Of a DNA stretch of 64,000 bases, positions 47,112-57,964 are shown piece after piece. The translations under genes and the position numbers were made by a program. The stretch lies in the NCBI GenBank assembly GCA_030770535.1, contig JASVEC010000022.1, positions 826,445 to 890,444 on the forward strand, read 5' to 3'. The notes under the pieces are model-generated. The model made no database searches. It saw only the letters and a program-made list of their open reading frames with translations, and was not told the origin of the DNA. How positions within the stretch are numbered: position 1 is the first letter of the stretch; the number at the start of each line of letters is the position of its first letter. The DNA comes from Batkoa obscura. Lineage: Eukaryota; Entomophthoromycota; Entomophthoromycetes; Entomophthorales; Batkoaceae.

Positions 47112-48503
47112 ATTTTCAAAATAAAATAAAAATTAGATTAATCAATCAATTTGTATTTAGTAATAGTTATAACTATATTAATTATTAGAAGTAAGATAAT
47201 ATTAAGGTCTTAGGAAATATGTTTATTTAATACTTGGATTTAGCATAATCAGAAATGGAAGTAAACTTAAAGTCAGGAACCAAATCTTTATGATTACCAG
47301 GGAGTTTGATATCACCTAATTCAATATCTTTACGAAGATAATATGAGATTTTACCAAAGAAATCAACATTTGGATCATCTAATACCTTTTGTACTTCATC
47401 TAAAGAGATATGAGATACTTGGAATTGTTTACCAGTAACTTTACTAATATCTTTTAATATATTATTAATAGTGGTATTTTCTCCAACGATATTTACAGTA
47501 GTATTTTTAACATTTGATAAATGATAAGTTTGATATACAAATTTAGCAATATCATCTAAACTAGTAACGGTTAGTTCAGTATCTCCTTTACCAACAATCT
47601 TAGCTTTAGAATTAGCTACATCAATACCATAAAATTCAGTAGTAATATGTTGAATAAAAAATCCATTAGTATAAAATATATAGTTCAAACCGGATTCCTT
47701 GATTTGCTTCCTAATTTCAATCTTTTGTAAAAACAATGGGTTGGTTTTACCTTCTACTTCACTACCAAATTCGGAGGGTATAAATAATTTGACTTTTGAA
47801 TTCACTGCTGCTTTAATTAAATTAGTTTGAATAGCTGATAACCCATCACTACCTATAGCAGATATAACAACATCAATATCTTTAAAAGCCTCATTTAAAC
47901 TACTCAAATTATCATAATCAACTTGATATATTTCAGCATTATTTGATTTATATTCTTCCAATATTGCATTTTTACTGCTACTTCCTTTTCTAGTTATTAC
48001 TCTTACTTTAACTTGTTGATGACTAAGAAACTCTCTGACTATATATTTTCCAAGTTCACCAGTACCACCAACGATAGCTATGTTTTTATATTCTTGAGGG
48101 ATAGTGTTTAAAGCCATTGTTTATTTTTTTATTTTGCAATTTTGTTATTTTATGTTATTTAATATTCTGTTTTGTAAATACTCTAGTTGATTTTTGTTTG
48201 ATATTTATATCATTTTCTTTTGCTAATAGTTTCTAATAATTGTATATTATTATTAATTCTCTATTGAAATTTGAGCTTAATTTTTATTTAAATTACAATT
48301 ATTCTCTAATTTTAAGCTAAGATTAGTAATTAGTCTAAAAATATAACAGTAATGATACAATCTGATTCAACTTAATAATAGGCTATATAGTATCCAAAGA
48401 TCATTTTATAAGCTTTACTTCTGAAAGCTTGTTTATTAATAACATAATTTGATGCTTCAAGGCTATAAGATAGAAGGTTTTATTACTAATAGGACCCTAA
48501 ATA
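47112..48503. repeat. large inverted repeat, left arm
   Basis: 1392 bp, the reverse complement of 49337-50728. The only difference I found by eye is a dinucleotide at 47159-47160 against 50680-50681. Homology stops abruptly at both ends of each arm. It contains a whole gene with 115 bp of 3' and 386 bp of 5' flank. Confidence 0.95.
47227..48117 (-). CDS. NmrA-like/isoflavone-reductase-type NAD(P)-binding protein, left copy
   Basis: Single-exon, 296 residues, an atypical short-chain dehydrogenase. The N-terminal dinucleotide-binding motif is IAIVGGTGELGKYIVREFL (GGxGxxG), followed by RVITRKGSSSKN after strand 2, DIDVVISAIGSDGLSAIQTN, and FIPSEFGSEVEG, the motif typical of the PCBER/NmrA group. 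A catalytic Lys of the isoflavone-reductase type is not clear. The substrate is unknown: NADP-sensing regulators and small-molecule reductases share this fold. The protein is identical in all residues to the one at 49723-50613, transcribed away from it. Confidence 0.85.
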   Translation of the reverse strand: MALNTIPQEYKNIAIVGGTGELGKYIVREFLSHQQVKVRVITRKGSSSKNAILEEYKSNNAEIYQVDYDNLSSLNEAFKDIDVVISAIGSDGLSAIQTNLIKAAVNSKVKLFIPSEFGSEVEGKTNPLFLQKIEIRKQIKESGLNYIFYTNGFFIQHITTEFYGIDVANSKAKIVGKGDTELTVTSLDDIAKFVYQTYHLSNVKNTTVNIVGENTTINNILKDISKVTGKQFQVSHISLDEVQKVLDDPNVDFFGKISYYLRKDIELGDIKLPGNHKDLVPDFKFTSISDYAKSKY

Positions 48504-48607
48504 ATATTACTAAGAGTGGGTTACTGTTGAGCAAAATAACTCTGCATAGGATATGATATTATAGTATTTTATAAAATAAGCAAATAGTATAGAGATAGTA
48601 TAGAAAT

Positions 48608-48707
48608 ATATATTATGTTTAAGGATTTTACTGGTAATTTTTCCGCTCAAATAGTAGTACTTAAAAAAATGGAAAGAGTGATGAAATCAAGAAAATACCC
48701 CCCATAT
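48608..48707. repeat. MITE-like element, copy E (worn left end)
   Basis: The right end AAAATACCCCCCATAT is clear and the left end is eroded. The core TTTTACTGGTAATTTTTCC is diverged, with a 3-bp insertion in the AATAGTAGTACTTAAAA part. It is the most worn of the full-length copies. Confidence 0.7.
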
Positions 48708-49035
48708 CATGCTTAATTTTAATATAAACACCCTTACATAAAAATACAAGATTTATGTTGGATAACTTGGTCAGTAATACATAAAACTAGCTTACAAAAC
48801 AGAGGTGTAAAAAGGTTTGTGTTGAATTCCAGGCATTAATTCTCTATAGTTTTGTTAATATTTATTTAGTAATATGTAAATGTAGTTTAATAAATTACTC
48901 ATTGCGAAATTTATTATTTATAAATGACATTAAACTTACATAATACCAACAAAATATTCAAAAACACAAAATGCTCAAAAAGTATACAAAAAAGTAAATA
49001 ATGTGAATTTGAAGTGGGAAAATGTGATAAATAAT

Positions 49036-49143
49036 ATAGTTAGAGACAAAAGTGATTCAACAGTGCATTATTTTCTAGGTTTTTTTAAAACAAAATATTA
49101 CACCATTGATTCACATTTGGCCTTAACTATATCTGTCCAATTA
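49036..49143. repeat. imperfect palindrome, possible second MITE type
   Basis: The left part (TATAGTTAGAGACAAAAGTG then ATTCAACAGTG) and the right part (CACCATTGATTCACA then TTTGGCCTTAACTATAT) are roughly inverse copies, about three-quarters matched by eye, separated by about 40 bp. Confidence 0.4.
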
Positions 49144-49336
49144 TTTAAAAAATTTATAGCTACTACCAATTAGGTAAATACTCCGTACTGTTACGTTTTT
49201 CCACTTTACTAAATCTACATTAGTAAGTTCAAGCATAGTATTAATTTTGTACTATTTGCCTATTTTGTAAAATATAACATAACATCACAGTTTTAAATAG
49301 TTACACTAGTCAGCAATTATACTTTAATAATAGTGA

Positions 49337-50728
49337 TATTTAGGGTCCTATTAGTAATAAAACCTTCTATCTTATAGCCTTGAAGCATCAAATTATGTTA
49401 TTAATAAACAAGCTTTCAGAAGTAAAGCTTATAAAATGATCTTTGGATACTATATAGCCTATTATTAAGTTGAATCAGATTGTATCATTACTGTTATATT
49501 TTTAGACTAATTACTAATCTTAGCTTAAAATTAGAGAATAATTGTAATTTAAATAAAAATTAAGCTCAAATTTCAATAGAGAATTAATAATAATATACAA
49601 TTATTAGAAACTATTAGCAAAAGAAAATGATATAAATATCAAACAAAAATCAACTAGAGTATTTACAAAACAGAATATTAAATAACATAAAATAACAAAA
49701 TTGCAAAATAAAAAAATAAACAATGGCTTTAAACACTATCCCTCAAGAATATAAAAACATAGCTATCGTTGGTGGTACTGGTGAACTTGGAAAATATATA
49801 GTCAGAGAGTTTCTTAGTCATCAACAAGTTAAAGTAAGAGTAATAACTAGAAAAGGAAGTAGCAGTAAAAATGCAATATTGGAAGAATATAAATCAAATA
49901 ATGCTGAAATATATCAAGTTGATTATGATAATTTGAGTAGTTTAAATGAGGCTTTTAAAGATATTGATGTTGTTATATCTGCTATAGGTAGTGATGGGTT
50001 ATCAGCTATTCAAACTAATTTAATTAAAGCAGCAGTGAATTCAAAAGTCAAATTATTTATACCCTCCGAATTTGGTAGTGAAGTAGAAGGTAAAACCAAC
50101 CCATTGTTTTTACAAAAGATTGAAATTAGGAAGCAAATCAAGGAATCCGGTTTGAACTATATATTTTATACTAATGGATTTTTTATTCAACATATTACTA
50201 CTGAATTTTATGGTATTGATGTAGCTAATTCTAAAGCTAAGATTGTTGGTAAAGGAGATACTGAACTAACCGTTACTAGTTTAGATGATATTGCTAAATT
50301 TGTATATCAAACTTATCATTTATCAAATGTTAAAAATACTACTGTAAATATCGTTGGAGAAAATACCACTATTAATAATATATTAAAAGATATTAGTAAA
50401 GTTACTGGTAAACAATTCCAAGTATCTCATATCTCTTTAGATGAAGTACAAAAGGTATTAGATGATCCAAATGTTGATTTCTTTGGTAAAATCTCATATT
50501 ATCTTCGTAAAGATATTGAATTAGGTGATATCAAACTCCCTGGTAATCATAAAGATTTGGTTCCTGACTTTAAGTTTACTTCCATTTCTGATTATGCTAA
50601 ATCCAAGTATTAAATAAACATATTTCCTAAGACCTTAATATTATCTTACTTCTAATAATTAATATAGTTATAACTATTATCAAATACAAATTGATTGATT
50701 AATCTAATTTTTATTTTATTTTGAAAAT
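49337..50728. repeat. large inverted repeat, right arm
   Basis: 1392 bp, mirror of 47112-48503 (see that entry). It carries the second NmrA-like gene on the plus strand. Confidence 0.95.
49723..50613 (+). CDS. NmrA-like NAD(P)-binding protein, right copy
   Basis: Identical at the protein level to 47227-48117 and, within the arm, at the nucleotide level throughout the coding region. 296 residues with IAIVGGTGELGKYIV and FIPSEFGSEVEG. The same 386 bp of 5' sequence precedes both copies, so both should have the same core promoter. Absence of silent changes means either very recent duplication or gene conversion between the arms, or an assembly artefact. Confidence 0.85.
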   Translation: MALNTIPQEYKNIAIVGGTGELGKYIVREFLSHQQVKVRVITRKGSSSKNAILEEYKSNNAEIYQVDYDNLSSLNEAFKDIDVVISAIGSDGLSAIQTNLIKAAVNSKVKLFIPSEFGSEVEGKTNPLFLQKIEIRKQIKESGLNYIFYTNGFFIQHITTEFYGIDVANSKAKIVGKGDTELTVTSLDDIAKFVYQTYHLSNVKNTTVNIVGENTTINNILKDISKVTGKQFQVSHISLDEVQKVLDDPNVDFFGKISYYLRKDIELGDIKLPGNHKDLVPDFKFTSISDYAKSKY

Positions 50729-51049
50729 TATAAAGTAACCAACATGACCACTTTTGTTCATCACTGTCATTTTTATTCTTATATACATGAAAATTTTCTG
50801 TTGCAACCAATGACTAACTTTTTCGCTTAAAGTCAGCTTGTATTAGAAACTATCTTATGAATTGATGTATCTGTAGTTTTGACCTGGCTTTTGGGAAAAA
50901 ATTGTACAAATAAACTTTTGGGAGCTACTCCTTTGTATGACATAATCGCTTATAATAAAGTGCGAAATTTGAACCTAATATTTACTATTGAATGACTTTT
51001 ATTTCTGAGTGGGATATCTTTTTTTAAGTCATGTGCTAAAGACAGCCTT

Positions 51050-52420
51050 TATTGATAACAACTAGTGCTCAGTTAATGAATGAAAGAGAGTTAGGTGAAA
51101 CAATTACATTTGATCCAAAGGAGGCCTTTGGGAACAGGACTCGGCTTTTTTTGACTTATCTAGCTTCACATAGAAAAGAAGAAATTACTAAGTTAGGAAC
51201 ACCTTCTACTCCGTGATAAAAGCCCAATTAGGAGCTGACCCATATTTGGACCCAAAGACCAACTTATGCTATAAATGGTGGTAAATCTACAAGATGAAGA
51301 TAACAACTATTGAAAGAAACCCAGCAAAGCAACATGGGAAAAGAGAACTTACGAAATACAGGCTTTGATGCCAGCCAAGGAAAGATGAGTTAAACCTGTT
51401 TCCTAAGCCCCGGGGACATGTTATCCAAAGGCTTCGGGTATAAGGACAACAAGCAAATCGATGGCTCACTAGGTCTTGACTGGAAATGCAAAAAAACGAT
51501 AAGGGTTGACCTCCCTATTGAAAGCGGGAACTTAAGCTTAAGAGAAGTAAGCAAACTCATCAGTACGTTAAAAAGCCATACCCGGTTTTAAACTTAAAAC
51601 CCTTAAGTAGGAATTATGCGCCTGCATGAAGTGATGACTGTGTCAAAAAGACATAAGCAGTTGTAAAAGTTCTTGTTTGAGCAGGAAATTAAGCTACCTA
51701 GAGTATACGAACTATATTTTTTAATGACTCTTACATTGTCTATCTACCTTTAATTAAGGTTTTGCACTATCCATTAACAATTTTAGAACCAAGTGATGGT
51801 GAAGTGAAAGATAAGGTGCCCTTAGAGACTTTATTATCTATGACCTCTGAGGACCATAAGTGTAGGAAGCCCCTTTGCCATAGAAGATTAAATTAGTTCC
51901 TAAAACAAATTTGCCAGAACTTCTAGATCGGGGAGTAGTTCATTATCCAAAATGACAATAAATTAAAACTATAATCGCCTTTACTAGAAGTTAGTTTCCA
52001 ATAAAAAAATTCGAAAACAGCTTTTCTGGTTTATTTTAAATCTGGTTTGATAAAGATGCACATATACAAGTTGTACCAGAGTATAGGGAGAGCAGCATTA
52101 TTAACCAATAAAATTTAGGCTTAAAGATTGATACCTTTAACATCCCAACTATATAGCCTAGTTTAAGTCTAGAAATACATGTTGATCATGAATCAGTCTT
52201 CTACTCTTAAGTGAGGTCTCTTTTAGTTTATGGTTTTTTTCTTTGCTCCTTTAGATTAAAAAATCAAAGAAATAGCATGGACTCCCGGTGAATGAGTTGC
52301 TTAGCCTTATCACTATTTCCCGTAACCCTTGACAGATTTCTTTAATCTGTCATATTTATATCAGTATAATAGACACTGTCTTTGATGTAATCATAAAGAA
52401 ATATCTACCATTGAATTTTT
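51050..52420. mobile_element. decayed retroelement-like fossil, family uncertain
   Basis: About 1.4 kb that differs from its surroundings by higher GC and scattered protein-like strips without any long open frame. A strip near 51470-51580 on the plus strand (LGLDWKCKKTIRVDLP and GNLSLREVSKLISTL) recalls the reverse transcriptase/RNase H junction of DIRS-type (tyrosine-recombinase) retrotransposons. No terminal repeats, integrase or recombinase were identified. It is broken in many places and looks old. The ends given are where the composition changes, not true termini. Confidence 0.35.
52331..52351. other. perfect 8-bp stem hairpin
   Basis: GACAGATT, a 5-base loop TCTTT, then AATCTGTC, at the downstream edge of the decayed element. 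It may be a remnant of that element; no function can be assigned. Confidence 0.4.
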
Positions 52421-52549
52421 ACATTCCAAGAGTAATTACTAAAATGCATAAAACCAAAATTTAAAAACGTAATTTTTATTATTAAAAAGAATTATCTCTG
52501 ATATCAAAACAAGATGGATTTAAAATGAAATTGATGAAAGGTTAAATTT

Positions 52550-54166
52550 TTAGTTCTTTAAAACTTGATTCCCTTCTTGAGCTTCTCTAGCAGCATCTTC
52601 TTCTTCTTTTGATACATACCAGAATTTAGCCATGGCTACAAAAATAGCAAAGAAGAAAGTAGAGATGGCAATGTAAACCCACATCTTATTGGTACCTTTC
52701 ATCTCTCCCATACCAATTTCAAGACCAAGTACAAAATAATTACCAATAGCTGAAGTAAGTAAGAAAATAGAAGATGAAGAAGACTTCATTTGTCTACCTA
52801 CTTGTGTATAAGCGAATTGAAGACCAATTGGTGACATCATAGCTTCACCTAATGACAAAAGAACGTATTGAGGAAGTTGGATGGTACCATTTACACATTG
52901 ATCACATGAAACCCAGTTATTATCTTTCATCACTAAAGATTCGGCATTTCTTTCAACATAATATTGAAGACATGTGGATAATACATAAGTAAGGATCATA
53001 ATAAACCAACCCCAAACCATACGAGTTAAAAGTGGCATTCTAATTCCTCTCTTCTCTAAGAATGGATAGACAAAGAAGGATAAGAAAGGTACAAAGAGAA
53101 TAATTAAGATAGAATTAACATTTGAAGAAGCTTCAGTTGGTAATGGAATGAATCCTAAGAAGTTATGGCCCATCATATCATAGTTGTTTTGCCATTCAGA
53201 ACTATTTTGATCGTATAATAGCCAGAAGAAGGAGATAGGTAAAAGCATAGCAGCTACTTTTCCAAATAATCTAGTTTCTTCGACCATTTCAGCGCCATAA
53301 AGATCGGCTGAGAAATTTAACCAATGACCTTTAGCTCTTCTTTCTTCAACAGATGCAGCGGAATAACGTCTTCCTGCAGTTACTGCAGTTTTGAGGGCAA
53401 CCCAAGGCATGAATCTACCTGTTGGTGGAACAACACGATAATAACGGAAACCAAAAATAAATAATGCTAAGGCAATAGCAAAAGCAATGGTTGGGATACC
53501 AAATGCAAGGAAATAACAATTGGAACCAAAGCATTTAACATATTCTTTTAAGTAAGGTGTAAGATATTGAGCAACTAAAGCACCAACATTAATAGCAACG
53601 TAGAAAAGACCAAAGAATTTATCGAGTAAAACTGTTTGAGTTGGTAAAAATTGATCACCACCATGAGAAGATACACATGGTTTGATACCACCTGAACCAA
53701 TAGCCATAAATAAAGCAGGTATAATGAAAGACCAGTATGGTAATTCACCATGTTTACCAACAAGTTCATTAATTGAGAAAACAGACATTAAGACATTTCC
53801 TATTAAATAAAGGAAGGACATATAAACAATAGTATGATATTTTCCTAAGAAAGAATCAGAAATAGCAGCACCAACAAGAGGGAAAATATATACTAAAGCA
53901 TTGAATAATGAGGTTTGGGCTTTAGCATAAGAAGGAGTATAACCATAGGCAGTTTGTAAATATTTGTTTAATAAATTTTTGATACCATAATAACAGAAAC
54001 GTTCACATAACTCATTTGGTACAATAAAATAGACAGCTTTTGGAAATTTATCATGATTAGCTTGGAGTTTGGCATCTAATTCGGCATTGATAATACGTTC
54101 TTGTTCTAATAGCTGCAACTCTCTCTCAGTGAGTTGAGCATCAAGATGGCCCACTTTTTCAGACAT
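52550..54166 (-). CDS. proton-coupled oligopeptide transporter (POT/PTR2 family)
   Basis: Single-exon, 538 residues, 12 predicted membrane helices. It imports di- and tripeptides with protons across the plasma membrane. The family signature ExxERFxYYG reads NELCERFCYYG (residues 51-61, helix 1). Further marks: ALVYIFPLVGAAISDSFLGK (PTR2 signature 1), MAIGSGGIKPCVSSHGGDQF, FFGLFYVAINVGALVAQYLTPYL (signature 2), QLPQYVLLSLGEAMMSPIGL. The N-terminal 40 residues form a charged helix in the cytosol. The lack of introns contrasts with neighbouring housekeeping genes and could reflect retroposition or transfer; base composition by eye does not settle this. Confidence 0.93.
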   Translation of the reverse strand: MSEKVGHLDAQLTERELQLLEQERIINAELDAKLQANHDKFPKAVYFIVPNELCERFCYYGIKNLLNKYLQTAYGYTPSYAKAQTSLFNALVYIFPLVGAAISDSFLGKYHTIVYMSFLYLIGNVLMSVFSINELVGKHGELPYWSFIIPALFMAIGSGGIKPCVSSHGGDQFLPTQTVLLDKFFGLFYVAINVGALVAQYLTPYLKEYVKCFGSNCYFLAFGIPTIAFAIALALFIFGFRYYRVVPPTGRFMPWVALKTAVTAGRRYSAASVEERRAKGHWLNFSADLYGAEMVEETRLFGKVAAMLLPISFFWLLYDQNSSEWQNNYDMMGHNFLGFIPLPTEASSNVNSILIILFVPFLSFFVYPFLEKRGIRMPLLTRMVWGWFIMILTYVLSTCLQYYVERNAESLVMKDNNWVSCDQCVNGTIQLPQYVLLSLGEAMMSPIGLQFAYTQVGRQMKSSSSSIFLLTSAIGNYFVLGLEIGMGEMKGTNKMWVYIAISTFFFAIFVAMAKFWYVSKEEEDAAREAQEGNQVLKN

Positions 54167-55536
54167 TATTATTAAGTTTTTAATAAATAAATTGAGAAAA
54201 TCACACTTCTTTTATACCATTTTCGGTTGTGGATCCTTATTTTCTAATTGGAATAAAATACGGAATATTAATCAAGTGAGCTAAATTCAAATTTTTCAAA
54301 AAACATTGGTTTATGCGTGATTGATTAGATTATTAGGATATAGTTGTAAAATCAAAATTAAAATAACATGACTAAAAAAGCCATTAGGAGAAAACTTTAT
54401 TGGTATATCTTCTGCAAAAATAACATTCCTTTTTTTTTTATCTCCATAATTTTTAGCTTAATATATTTCGCTATTCCGATACCAACTTTTGATTATGTTA
54501 TGTGAAAAATTACATTTCCTATTTGATAAGCCAACATTTATGCACTTTGATAAAGAAACTTAAATTTAGAAAACATATCAAAGTCAATAAAACTATGCTT
54601 AAAAATAAATTTTTAGACGCAAGTTATATAGTTACTTTCTTATTTTATTATAATTAAATATTTCTAGCACACCTTAGATTTAATTCTAGCATTTTATATT
54701 GAACTGTTTTAAATTTAATGAGTTTTGTTATCATTTGTAACTTGTGGTTCATGCTTACTATCAGCTGAAATAAAAAGAATGCTATTAAAACCATCTTGAC
54801 TAAGTTGGAATATTTTTCATTTTTAATACTATTATGGTTAAATATCTGTTGATCTATTTTGCTAAAGCAAAAAGGACTGATATTGTCTAATTATTTGAAC
54901 TAATGACTAATAAAAATCAACTGATAATAAAAGTCCTATTTTTTTATTCTACTTATCTATATATTCTATAAGTTTCAGAGTTCTAACTTTGACTTTAATA
55001 CTATACAGTATATTCTTTCTTACATTATAAATTAAAACTTCTCTATTATTTACTATAAAATAATAATCTATTATTTCAATTTATCAAGTGATACATTTCA
55101 AAGGTTCAACTTTAATTTATTAGGTAAGAGTAGTATTATTAGAATATAAAAATTAAGTAAACAGAATATTTGAAAATAATCTTAATATATAGTAAATCTT
55201 ATGGCACTAATAAATAACTTAACTTAATATGCTTTAAAATAAAATTACTTTAATATTGGTTTTTCATATGCTTGATTTTAAAGCTAGTGAAAAATAACTG
55301 GAATGAATTTATAGTAAAAGTTTATATAAGCTCAGCTTTGAACCTCAGTAGCTGATCCAATTTATAATGAAGAATATTATTTTGTATCGTTAACTGTGTA
55401 ATTAAGGCATATAGCTTTTGAGGACTTAAAAAGGGTCTATAAATCATTTTAGTAAACAAACTATTTAAAAAATACATATACTTATCTATGAATTGTAGAC
55501 ATGAAATTTAAATCCTATTCAATATAAGATATAAGC

Positions 55537-55638
55537 TATGGAGGTGTATTTTTTTGTCTAAGGATTTTACTAACAATCTTTCCACTCAAATAGTGCTTAA
55601 AAATGGAAAAAGTAATGAAACTACGAAAAACCTATATA
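55537..55638. repeat. MITE-like element, copy F
   Basis: Left end CTATGGAGGTGTATTTTTTT, right end GAAAAACCTATATA (eroded). The core TTTTACTAACAATCTTTCC and AAATAGTGCTTAAAAATGG is almost the family consensus. Confidence 0.8.
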
Positions 55639-55756
55639 AAGATCAAAAAACGACAAAAATAGCCAATAGTGGAATAAAGTTACAAATAGAATGTTACTTT
55701 AGTGAATAGATTTAATTATATAACTATGGGAATTTGTATAAAATAAACTATACTCT

Positions 55757-55802
55757 ATACAAATTAAAGTTAATATACAAATTAAAGTTAATATACAAAT
55801 TA
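55757..55802. repeat. 18-bp tandem repeat, 2.5 units
   Basis: The unit ATACAAATTAAAGTTAAT is repeated twice exactly, with a partial third copy. Confidence 0.9.
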
Positions 55803-56155
55803 TTTTTATAACCGCGTAAATTTTATGATATAAGAAATGAAGATAAGATATTAATACATTTTCCTGTTTTTTAATATAAAATCTTAATTTATCTATAACT
55901 TTAAAAACTAAATAATCTAAAAAAGTTTAAATAAAAACAAACTGGTAGTTTAAAAATTATGTTTGTTAATACAAAATCTATACTATTTATATCATTTCTT
56001 CTTATTATATACACTCAATATTTATATATTGTAGCTTATTAGTACATTAGTCAAAATAAAAAAGTTAAATTAAGAAAACAAAAGGCTTAAATTCAAGTTG
56101 AAAAATAATACTTTATTATATTTCAATCATTCATCATAACAACCGGTATTTAAAC

Positions 56156-56290
56156 ATGAGGATGTTTTTTTGATTTCATCATTTTTTCCATTTTTAAGCA
56201 CTATTTGAGTGGAAAGATTGTTAGTAAAATCCTTAGACAAAAAAATAGATGGGGATGTATTTTTTGTTTAAATTTCTACTAATAGCTTTT
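56156..56290. repeat. MITE-like element, copy G, abutting a partial copy H
   Basis: Copy G runs in the reverse orientation (GAGGATGTTTTTTTGATTTC to CCTTAGACAAAAAAATAG). At about 56248 it runs directly into the left end of another copy (ATGGGGATGTATTTTTTG), which fades out near 56290. This is either an insertion at the end of G or a rearranged pair. Confidence 0.7.
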
Positions 56291-57229
56291 TAGGCTTTTT
56301 CTCATCACTATTTCATATTTTATATATGGATCAACTTTTATAACTCAGAATCCAAATGCTAATTTTTGTTCTATTTAAACTAGAACAAAATTTTTTAGCT
56401 GTTATTAGTAATCTAGCCACTTTTCTTTTTATATTTAACTTTTTATTTAATTGATTTTTTAAGAGCTCACTTTAAAATATTTTTATAGAATCTAAAATAT
56501 CCATAAAATATAAATATATATAAAATATAATATAATATTAAATATTTAGTTTTATTTTGCTTATATTAGATTGGATTCTTCATTAAACTGAACTAAATAT
56601 TAATAATATTATTATAAAAATTATATATTTATATATTATTTATGTATTAATAAAAGTTATTGTTAATATTGATTTGCATATCAGCTATAGTTAATAAAAT
56701 TTTATTAAAAAATATACTATTACAATTCAAACCTTTTAAATTATTACTTATTGAAAAATAGCTGTATAAAGCAGCTGAATGCTTTAATTTTTGGGACGAT
56801 TTTTGATGGTATTGTATGTGTCCAAAGCAGTGTTTATTAGGACAAAAAGGATTTACCTGAAGACTTGGAGAAAATAACTGCTAGAAATTGAGATTGGGAT
56901 GGTAGGACCAAAAAAAACTTATTACCAAAGCGGTAAAAGAGAATAAATATATAATAAGGCTATATTACATGAAAGCTATGACATGCTACCAAAGGTAGGA
57001 AAGGTTTAACGAAGTCATAAACGTCAATTTCATAATTTAAAAACTAAAGGTATTTTTTGTTTGAAATTTTGATCAATTTTTGTAGTACAAACTCCAAAAG
57101 TATCAGTTAAAGTTTTAGACAAAAAAACTTGCCCAATATCGAATAATTGAGTATTTTATATTATTGGTTCAAATCTAAATTATTCTAATATTAAGGTTAG
57201 GTTTTGATCTTGTTTATTTTATTAGTAAA

Positions 57230-57794
57230 ATGAAATTCAACAAAAATATATTAAAGTATACCAACACAATAAACAATGTAAATTCAACAATGATAAGCTC
57301 GCCGCATCCAATATCACATATAAGGTTTATAAAGTATAAAAAAAACCCATTTGAAAGCTTGATAGTAAATTTGGCTAAAATTAATTATTTTTAATCTTTA
57401 ATTTTTAATTTTAGGAAAAAGAATTAAGACAGAAGAAAGAATATTTACAAAATTATGTCCATGAGTTTTGGTGTAAAAATAATCAGGCTTATGTAAATAG
57501 AAAACAAGAGTACGAACAAGAAAGTAATCATTGTTTTTTTAAATTATCAAAATCAACTAACTCCTTTTTATAGTTTTGAAAAAGAAGGGTAAAGTTGAAA
57601 ATACAGATATGACCGAGTTTTATAAGGAATTCCTTCAACAAAGTAAACACCAACATGCTGAATTTCATCAAACTTATATTATCAAAAGTTTCAATATTGT
57701 ATTATTCTCAATTTATAATCAATTTCATAGCTTATGTTCGAAAGCTTCCTTTACAAAACCTAGTTATTTTTTCTCTTCAAAATACTCTCGTTGA
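57230..57794 (+). CDS. COA8: cytochrome c oxidase assembly factor COA8 (APOPT1 family)
   Basis: Three exons, 57230-57364, 57415-57523 and 57574-57794, closing to 154 residues. It is easily missed because no exon is long. The N-terminus MKFNKNILKYTNTINNVNST is free of acidic residues and fits a mitochondrial presequence. The family blocks then follow in order: SSPHPISHIRFIKY, EKELRQKKEYLQNYVHEFWC, KKKGKVENTDMTEFYKEFL, and HAEFHQTYIIKSFNIVLF, matching the 'ELRRETQAWNQAFW ... [32 protein letters not shown]' pattern of human COA8. It acts in the mitochondrial matrix in complex IV assembly and oxidative-stress protection. Confidence 0.88.
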
Positions 57795-57964
57795 TCCTTT
57801 TTTCTACTTAAATTATAGATAAACTTTTTAATGTTATTCATCTTATTTTATGCATATTTTGTTGTTTATTCTTATAATTATTATTAATAATTTTAAATTT
57901 TGACGTAAATTTATCGAAGGCAACTACTACTAAATTTATTTTTATTACAATAAAGTAGATAATT

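Larger units (their letters stand above)
48504..49336. other. 833-bp spacer between the inverted-repeat arms
   Basis: Unique AT-rich sequence containing a MITE copy (48608-48707) and a second imperfect palindrome (about 49036-49143). No gene was seen. The promoters of both NmrA-like copies face into it. Confidence 0.6.
54167..57229. other. 3-kb gene-poor region with MITE copies
   Basis: No gene was recognised between the POT gene and COA8. It holds MITE copies F, G and a partial one, an 18-bp tandem repeat (55757-55802), and a 300-bp stretch (about 56770-57060) with less extreme AT content and broken short frames that I could not identify. Confidence 0.5.

Noticed and set aside
56770-57060. 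possible gene upstream of COA8
   Set aside because: Composition is less extreme than the surroundings, but frames are short in all directions and no motif could be recognised.
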